From: an uncultured Kangiella sp.
GTDB lineage: Bacteria; Pseudomonadota; Gammaproteobacteria; Enterobacterales; DSM-103792
DNA length: 21,338 bases
Reading direction: 5' to 3'
Assembly (NCBI GenBank): GCA_946480585.1
Contig: CAMLKQ010000005.1
Coordinates: forward strand, 1-21,338
Part shown: one piece after another, positions 17,774-21,338 of the stretch
Position numbering within the stretch: position 1 is the stretch's first letter
Layout: the number at the start of each line of letters is the position of its first letter
The notes under the pieces: model-generated
Database searches by the model: none
What the model saw: only the letters and a program-made list of their open reading frames with translations
Told to the model about the DNA's origin: nothing
Position numbers and translations under genes: made by a program

Positions 17774-18117
17774 TACTTGCTCCCCCGGCGATCCGAGACC
17801 TTCACCAGAATGTGGCAGGTGCGCTTGACGATGCGATCACCGCGGCCTTTGGCGCGCGGGCTCATCCGCTTGAAGCTCGGACCTTCGTCAACCATCACTG
17901 CCGACACGCGCAGTGCGTCGATGTCAGCGCCATCATTGTGTTCGGCGTTGGCAATGGCCGATTCCAGCACTTTCTTGACCAGACCGGCGGCTTTGCGTTC
18001 GCTGTAGGCGAGCACATTAAGAGCCTTGTCGACCGGCAGGCCGCGGATCTGATCCGCAACCAGGCGCACTTTCTGCGCCGAGCTACGGGCACCGCGATGA
18101 ATGGCTTGCGTTTCCAT
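17773..18117 (-). CDS. rplV: 50S ribosomal protein L22
   Basis: 114 aa from the ATG at 18117 ([21 protein letters not shown]. coli 110). A GTG one codon earlier is open, but the AGGGG 7 bases before the ATG favours the latter. L22 has a globular body at the tunnel exit and a long beta-hairpin lining the exit tunnel, seen here as [27 protein letters not shown]. That hairpin is the place where macrolide-resistance changes occur in other bacteria, and no deletion is apparent here. It is coupled to rpsC by a one-base overlap. Confidence 0.98.
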   Translation of the reverse strand: METQAIHRGARSSAQKVRLVADQIRGLPVDKALNVLAYSERKAAGLVKKVLESAIANAEHNDGADIDALRVSAVMVDEGPSFKRMSPRAKGRGDRIVKRTCHILVKVSDRRGSK

Positions 18118-18128
18118 CACTCAACCCC

Positions 18129-18407
18129 TTACTTCTTGCCGGCTTTCTTGTCCGCAGCGTGACCCTTGAACGTACGGGTCGGTGCGAACTCGCCAAGCTT
18201 GTGGCCAACCATTTCGTCGGACACATAAACCGGCACATGCAGCTTGCCGTTATGGACCGCAATGGTCAGACCTACCATTTCCGGACTAATCATCGAGCGA
18301 CGCGACCAGGTCTTGATCGGGCGCTTGTCGGCTTTGGCAACCGCCGTCTCGACCTTCTTCAGCAGATGCAGGTCGATGAACGGGCCTTTTTTCAGTGAAC
18401 GTGGCAC
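18129..18407 (-). CDS. rpsS: 30S ribosomal protein S19
   Basis: 92 aa, as in E. coli. S19 forms a head complex with S13 and contacts the A-site finger. [48 protein letters not shown] and [29 protein letters not shown] match fully. The start codon is GTG: the first residue of the MPRSLKKG start falls on GTG at 18405-18407, with GAGGG 7 bases before it and no in-frame ATG at this position. That is unusual among the ATG-started genes around it. Confidence 0.98.
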   Translation of the reverse strand: MPRSLKKGPFIDLHLLKKVETAVAKADKRPIKTWSRRSMISPEMVGLTIAVHNGKLHVPVYVSDEMVGHKLGEFAPTRTFKGHAADKKAGKK

Positions 18408-18422
18408 AGGAATACCCTCACA

Positions 18423-19247
18423 TTACTTGCCGCGACGGCGCACGATGAACTTGTCGGTGCGCTTGTTCTTGCGCGTCTTCTTGCCCTTGGTCTTCCAACC
18501 CCACGGCGAAGTCGGGTGACGACCACCGGAGCTGCGACCTTCACCACCACCCATCGGGTGGTCGATCGGGTTCATCGCGACGCCGCGAACGGTCGGGCGA
18601 ATACCCAGCCAGCGCTTGGCACCGGCCTTACCGAAGCTCTCAAGCATGTGCTCGGAGTTGCCGACTTCACCAATGGTGGCGCGGCATTCGGTGTGAATCT
18701 TGCGCATTTCGCCCGAACGCAGACGAATGGTGCAGTACTCGCCTTCGCGAGCGACCAGCTGCACGGCAGCGCCAGCCGAACGCGCCACCTGCGCGCCCTT
18801 GCCCGGCTTCAGCTCGATACAGTGAATGGTCAAACCGACCGGAATGTTGCGCAGCGGCAGGGTGTTGCCGGCCTTGATCGGCGCGGCATCACCGTTCTGC
18901 AGCACGTCACCCACTTGCAGACCTTTCGGCGCAATGATGTAACGGCGCTCGCCATCGGCGTAGCACAGCAACGCAATGTGTGCGGTGCGGTTCGGGTCGT
19001 ATTCCAGACGTTCCACTTTCGCCGGGATACCGTCCTTGTTGCGCTTGAAGTCAACCAGGCGGTAGTGCTGACGATGACCACCACCGATGTGACGGGTGGT
19101 GATGTGACCGTTGTTGTTACGGCCACCGGTTTTGTTTTTGCGTTCGACGAGAGCTTCAACCGGACCGCCTTTGTACAGGCCGTCGGTCTTCACTTTCACT
19201 ACGAAACGGCGACCCGGGGAGGTCGGCTTCATCTTGATAAGTGCCAT
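18423..19247 (-). CDS. rplB: 50S ribosomal protein L2
   Basis: 274 aa (E. coli 273). L2 is one of the most conserved r-proteins, needed for subunit association and placed near the peptidyl transferase centre. [19 protein letters not shown] opens it. The [30 protein letters not shown] block and [30 protein letters not shown] are present. His230 in NPIDHP corresponds to E. coli His229, linked to peptidyl transferase function. The tail is basic ([20 protein letters not shown]). AAGGGG lies 8 bases before the ATG. Confidence 0.99.
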   Translation of the reverse strand: MALIKMKPTSPGRRFVVKVKTDGLYKGGPVEALVERKNKTGGRNNNGHITTRHIGGGHRQHYRLVDFKRNKDGIPAKVERLEYDPNRTAHIALLCYADGERRYIIAPKGLQVGDVLQNGDAAPIKAGNTLPLRNIPVGLTIHCIELKPGKGAQVARSAGAAVQLVAREGEYCTIRLRSGEMRKIHTECRATIGEVGNSEHMLESFGKAGAKRWLGIRPTVRGVAMNPIDHPMGGGEGRSSGGRHPTSPWGWKTKGKKTRKNKRTDKFIVRRRGK

Positions 19248-19259
19248 TGTCGCTACCCC

Positions 19260-19559
19260 TTAGGCCTGCTCGCCAAACACGCTGATGGCATTGCCTTCAG
19301 CCAGTTTGATGTAGGCTTTCTTCCAGTCCGAACGGCGGCCTTTACGCAGACCGGCGCCCCTGACCTTGCCTTTGACGTTGACGGTCGTCACGCGCTCAAC
19401 CTTGACGTCGAACAGCTTCTCGACGGCGGTCTTGATCTCGTGCTTCTCGGCATCGCGCAGCACCTTGAACACCACGGTGTTGTTGGCTTCGCTGCACAGG
19501 TTGGCCTTTTCGGAGACGTGCGGTGCCAGCAGCACCCGCATCAGACGTTCCTGGTTCAT
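19260..19559 (-). CDS. rplW: 50S ribosomal protein L23
   Basis: 99 aa (E. coli 100). L23 sits at the tunnel exit and is the main docking point of trigger factor and [59 protein letters not shown] is typical. The Glu in the VSEK motif that trigger factor uses is present. It overlaps the rplD stop by four bases (ATGA), so its translation is coupled to L4 synthesis. Confidence 0.99.
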   Translation of the reverse strand: MNQERLMRVLLAPHVSEKANLCSEANNTVVFKVLRDAEKHEIKTAVEKLFDVKVERVTTVNVKGKVRGAGLRKGRRSDWKKAYIKLAEGNAISVFGEQA

Positions 19560-20164
19560 GCCAGCATCTCCTCGAACTGCTTGACCGCACCAACAGTCAT
19601 GATCACTTTGTCGAAAGCGATAAGGCTGACCGGGTCAACCGCATTCGGGTCAACCACGTCGACGGTGTGCAGGTTGCGCGCCGCCAGGTACAGGTTTTCA
19701 TCAACGTTATCGGTGACGATCAGCGCATCCGCCACGCCCATGCCGGCCAGTTTGGCAACCAGCTGCTTGGTCTTCGGGGCGTCGACAGCGAAGCTGTCAA
19801 CCACGATCAGACGGCCCTGGCGAACCAGTTCCGACAGAATCGCGCAGATCGCGCCGCGGTACATTTTCTTGTTCACTTTCTGCGACCAGTCTTGCGGACG
19901 GGCAGCGAAAGTCTTGCCACCACCACGCCACAGTGGCGAGCGAATGGAACCAGCGCGAGCACGACCGGTGCCCTTCTGCTTCCACGGCTTCTTGCCACCG
20001 CCGGATACTTCGGCGCGGGTTTTCTGTTGCACGGTGCCGGCACGGCCGCCTGCCAAATAGGCAGTCACAACCTGGTGCACCAGCGCTTCATTGAATTCAC
20101 GGCCGAACGCAACTTCCGACACGTTGATCGTGCCGCCGTTGCCGCCTGTCAGAGTCAATTGCAT
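19556..20164 (-). CDS. rplD: 50S ribosomal protein L4
   Basis: 202 aa (E. coli 201). L4 has a globular body and a long loop reaching the exit tunnel, here about residues 43-96 ([46 protein letters not shown], non-deleted). In gammaproteobacteria free L4 also represses the S10 operon by acting on the leader before rpsJ. The Rossmann-like body ([40 protein letters not shown]) is complete. AGGAG lies 8 bases before the ATG. Confidence 0.99.
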   Translation of the reverse strand: MQLTLTGGNGGTINVSEVAFGREFNEALVHQVVTAYLAGGRAGTVQQKTRAEVSGGGKKPWKQKGTGRARAGSIRSPLWRGGGKTFAARPQDWSQKVNKKMYRGAICAILSELVRQGRLIVVDSFAVDAPKTKQLVAKLAGMGVADALIVTDNVDENLYLAARNLHTVDVVDPNAVDPVSLIAFDKVIMTVGAVKQFEEMLA

Positions 20165-20181
20165 CGTTAACGCTCCTACGC

Positions 20182-20814
20182 TCAGGCCTTGGCCGCCGGC
20201 TTGACGATTACGTCAGCGCCGTCGAAACCCGGGACCGCGCCCTTGACCAGCAGCAGGTTGCGTTCAGCATCAACGCGGACGATTTTCAGGCGTTCGATCG
20301 TGACTTGCTCGACACCGTAATGACCGTACATTTTCATGCCTTTGAACACGCGACCCGGGGTCTGACGCTGACCGATCGAGCCCGGTACACGGTGCGAAAC
20401 CGAGTTACCGTGCGTATTGTCCTGACCGCGGAAGTTCCAGCGGCGGATGGTGCCGGAGAAACCACGGCCCTTGGTCACGCCCGTTACGTCGACCAGCTGG
20501 TCGGCCTGGAACAGATCCACTTTCAGCTCGCCACCAACAGCCAAGCCGTGATCGGCATTGGCGCGGAATTCCCACAGACCACGGCCAGCGGCAACGCCGC
20601 TCTTGGCAAAGTGGCCGGCTTCCGGCTTGTTCAGGCGGCTCGCCTTTTTGCTGCCGGTCGTAACCTGGACAGCGACATAACCGTCGGTTTCAACGGTTTT
20701 GACTTGGGTGATGCGGTTCGGCTCGACCTCGATGACGGTCACCGGAACCGACACGCCGTCGTCATTGAAGACGCGGGTCATACCGACTTTGCGACCCACT
20801 AGTCCGATTGCCAT
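20182..20814 (-). CDS. rplC: 50S ribosomal protein L3
   Basis: 210 aa (E. coli 209). L3 is an early 50S assembly protein whose loop reaches the peptidyl transferase centre. [20 protein letters not shown] is the usual start. [52 protein letters not shown] contains the GQ-Q segment whose glutamine is methylated by PrmB in E. coli. AGAGGA lies 7 bases before the ATG. It follows rpsJ by 38 bp, a gap partly taken up by a hairpin. Confidence 0.99.
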   Translation of the reverse strand: MAIGLVGRKVGMTRVFNDDGVSVPVTVIEVEPNRITQVKTVETDGYVAVQVTTGSKKASRLNKPEAGHFAKSGVAAGRGLWEFRANADHGLAVGGELKVDLFQADQLVDVTGVTKGRGFSGTIRRWNFRGQDNTHGNSVSHRVPGSIGQRQTPGRVFKGMKMYGHYGVEQVTIERLKIVRVDAERNLLLVKGAVPGFDGADVIVKPAAKA

Positions 20815-20847
20815 GACGTTTTCCTCTACAAGGATGATTCGCGGGAC

Positions 20848-20871
20848 TCAGATCAGCTGAGGCTGATCTGA
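20848..20871 (-). other. 10-bp hairpin covering the rpsJ stop codon
   Basis: On the minus strand TCAGATCAGC and GCTGATCTGA are perfect reverse complements around a CTCA loop. The stem takes in the last rpsJ codons (Gln-Ile-Ser-Leu-Ser) and the TGA. No U-run follows, so it is not a standard terminator. It may protect or process the mRNA between rpsJ and rplC. That role is inference. Confidence 0.7.
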
Positions 20872-21164
20872 ACATCCACGCCAGCGGCCAGGTCCAGCTT
20901 CATCAGCGCGTCGACGGTTTTGTCGGTCGGCTCGATGATGTCTACCAGACGCTTGTGCGTGCGAATTTCGTACTGGTCGCGTGCATCCTTGTTCGCGTGC
21001 GGCGAGGTCAGGATGGTGTAGCGCTCATTCTTCGTCGGCAGCGGGATCGGGCCACGCACTTGCGCGCCGGTCCGTTTGGCCGTGTTCACAATCTCCATCG
21101 TCGACTGGTCGATCAAGCGGTGATCGAAAGCCTTCAGACGAATACGGATACGTTGCTTTGCCAT
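20853..21164 (-). CDS. rpsJ: 30S ribosomal protein S10 (NusE)
   Basis: 103 aa, as in E. coli. S10 is a 30S head protein that also serves as NusE, binding NusB in antitermination complexes and NusG to couple transcription and translation. [63 protein letters not shown] and the end VDVQISLS match throughout. The frame stays open to 21326, but the added stretch is leader sequence with no family match. The ATG at 21164 has GGAG about 10 bases before it. It is the first gene of the 28-gene run. Confidence 0.99.
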   Translation of the reverse strand: MAKQRIRIRLKAFDHRLIDQSTMEIVNTAKRTGAQVRGPIPLPTKNERYTILTSPHANKDARDQYEIRTHKRLVDIIEPTDKTVDALMKLDLAAGVDVQISLS

Positions 21165-21338
21165 CGCAATGGCACTCCAGTGTAAAGAGCGAAAAAACGA
21201 AGAACGCCGCACTCCCTTCCGCATTCGTCTGGGGGCGGCATTCCTTAAGTTCGTCGAGCTGCAATTGAGCTCGTTGTCAGGGACGGCGATGCCAAGGTAC
21301 TGGTCTACCGTCACCAACTCCGGCAAGCGACTACGGCT
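21165..21338 (-). promoter_or_regulatory. S10 operon leader, probable L4 control region
   Basis: 174 bp with no gene on either strand, running to the window edge. On the minus strand it holds a 6-bp hairpin CGAGCT/AGCTCG (21255-21260 and 21268-21273) and, closer to rpsJ, a larger GC-rich hairpin (21206-21239) followed by a T-run. Family knowledge: in E. coli L4 binds this leader, causing attenuation before rpsJ and blocking translation. No clear sigma-70 promoter is visible here, so it may lie beyond the window. Confidence 0.6.
21206..21239 (-). terminator. terminator-like attenuator hairpin in the S10 leader
   Basis: On the minus strand GCCGC (21235-21239) pairs with GCGGC (21206-21210), and an inner CCC can pair with GGG across a 3-base bulge. 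Six T residues follow (complement of 21192-21197) about 8 bases beyond the stem. This is the layout expected of a leader attenuator. It is imperfect, and no folding was computed. Confidence 0.5.

Noticed and set aside
18516..20060. 514-codon open frame on the plus strand opposite rplB, rplW and rplD
   Set aside because: It spans three conserved genes and their gaps in antisense and has no family features. Similar long antisense frames at 9098-10444, 10617-11777 and 13079-14449 were rejected for the same reason.
21165..21326. N-terminal extension of rpsJ, open to 21326
   Set aside because: The added residues have no resemblance to S10 or any known protein. The 103-aa length from the ATG at 21164 equals E. 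coli S10, and the stretch holds leader hairpins.
21240..21338. 3' end of tuf or fusA upstream of rpsJ
   Set aside because: Neither strand gives the conserved C-terminus of EF-Tu or EF-G in the bases available. Such a gene may lie beyond the window.
1..21338. CRISPR arrays, insertion sequences, attachment sites, phage or defence genes
   Set aside because: Reading both strands showed no regularly spaced repeats, no transposase or integrase motifs and no compositional break. The window is conserved core chromosome.

Overview
This is a chromosomal segment from a gammaproteobacterium, judged from its moderately high GC content, the E. coli order of the S10-spc-alpha ribosomal gene run, r-proteins that align closely with the E. 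coli sequences, and a YajR-type transporter next to uvrA. The genus cannot be fixed from the sequence. Almost everything is core housekeeping. I see no phage, insertion sequence, CRISPR array, toxin-antitoxin pair, defence island or credible unknown system.

Left arm (1-3623). The 3' part of a sigma-54-dependent regulator (AAA+ domain plus Fis-type helix-turn-helix, cut by the window start) overlaps by 4 bp an NtrY-like membrane histidine kinase. Together they look like a two-component pair. The kinase converges on a minus-strand MFS exporter of the YajR type, with a 6-bp gap and no visible terminator.

Middle (3624-7478). A 208-bp divergent region separates yajR from uvrA. It holds three TGTCAG hexamers, a possible -10 box and a strong GC-rich hairpin in the uvrA leader. 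uvrA is complete and ends at a perfect 12-bp terminator. A small VanZ-like membrane protein lies on the minus strand between uvrA and the ribosomal cluster.

Right arm (7479-21164, all minus strand, transcribed from high to low coordinates). This is one uninterrupted run of 28 genes: rpsJ-rplC-rplD-rplW-rplB-rpsS-rplV-rpsC-rplP-rpmC-rpsQ (S10 group), rplN-rplX-rplE-rpsN-rpsH-rplF-rplR-rpsE-rpmD-rplO-secY-rpmJ (spc group) and rpsM-rpsK-rpsD-rpoA-rplQ (alpha group). Most gaps are 3-38 bp and several stop/start codons overlap, so translation is likely coupled. The run ends at a 15-bp terminator after rplQ. The products are ribosomal proteins of both subunits, the SecYEG channel subunit and the RNA polymerase alpha subunit. 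The leader before rpsJ (21165 to the window end) folds into hairpins, as expected for an L4-controlled S10 leader.

The least routine signals are small RNA or DNA structures at operon joints: a 10-bp hairpin over the rpsJ stop codon, a TTGCAA-N17-TAAAAT promoter whose -10 box sits in the loop of a long inverted repeat between rpmJ and rpsM, a hairpin between rpsD and rpoA, and the uvrA leader hairpin. Protein-level oddities are a repetitive basic tail on S3, GAFTDA in place of GAFTGA in the sigma-54 regulator, and a histidine kinase with almost no periplasmic loop.
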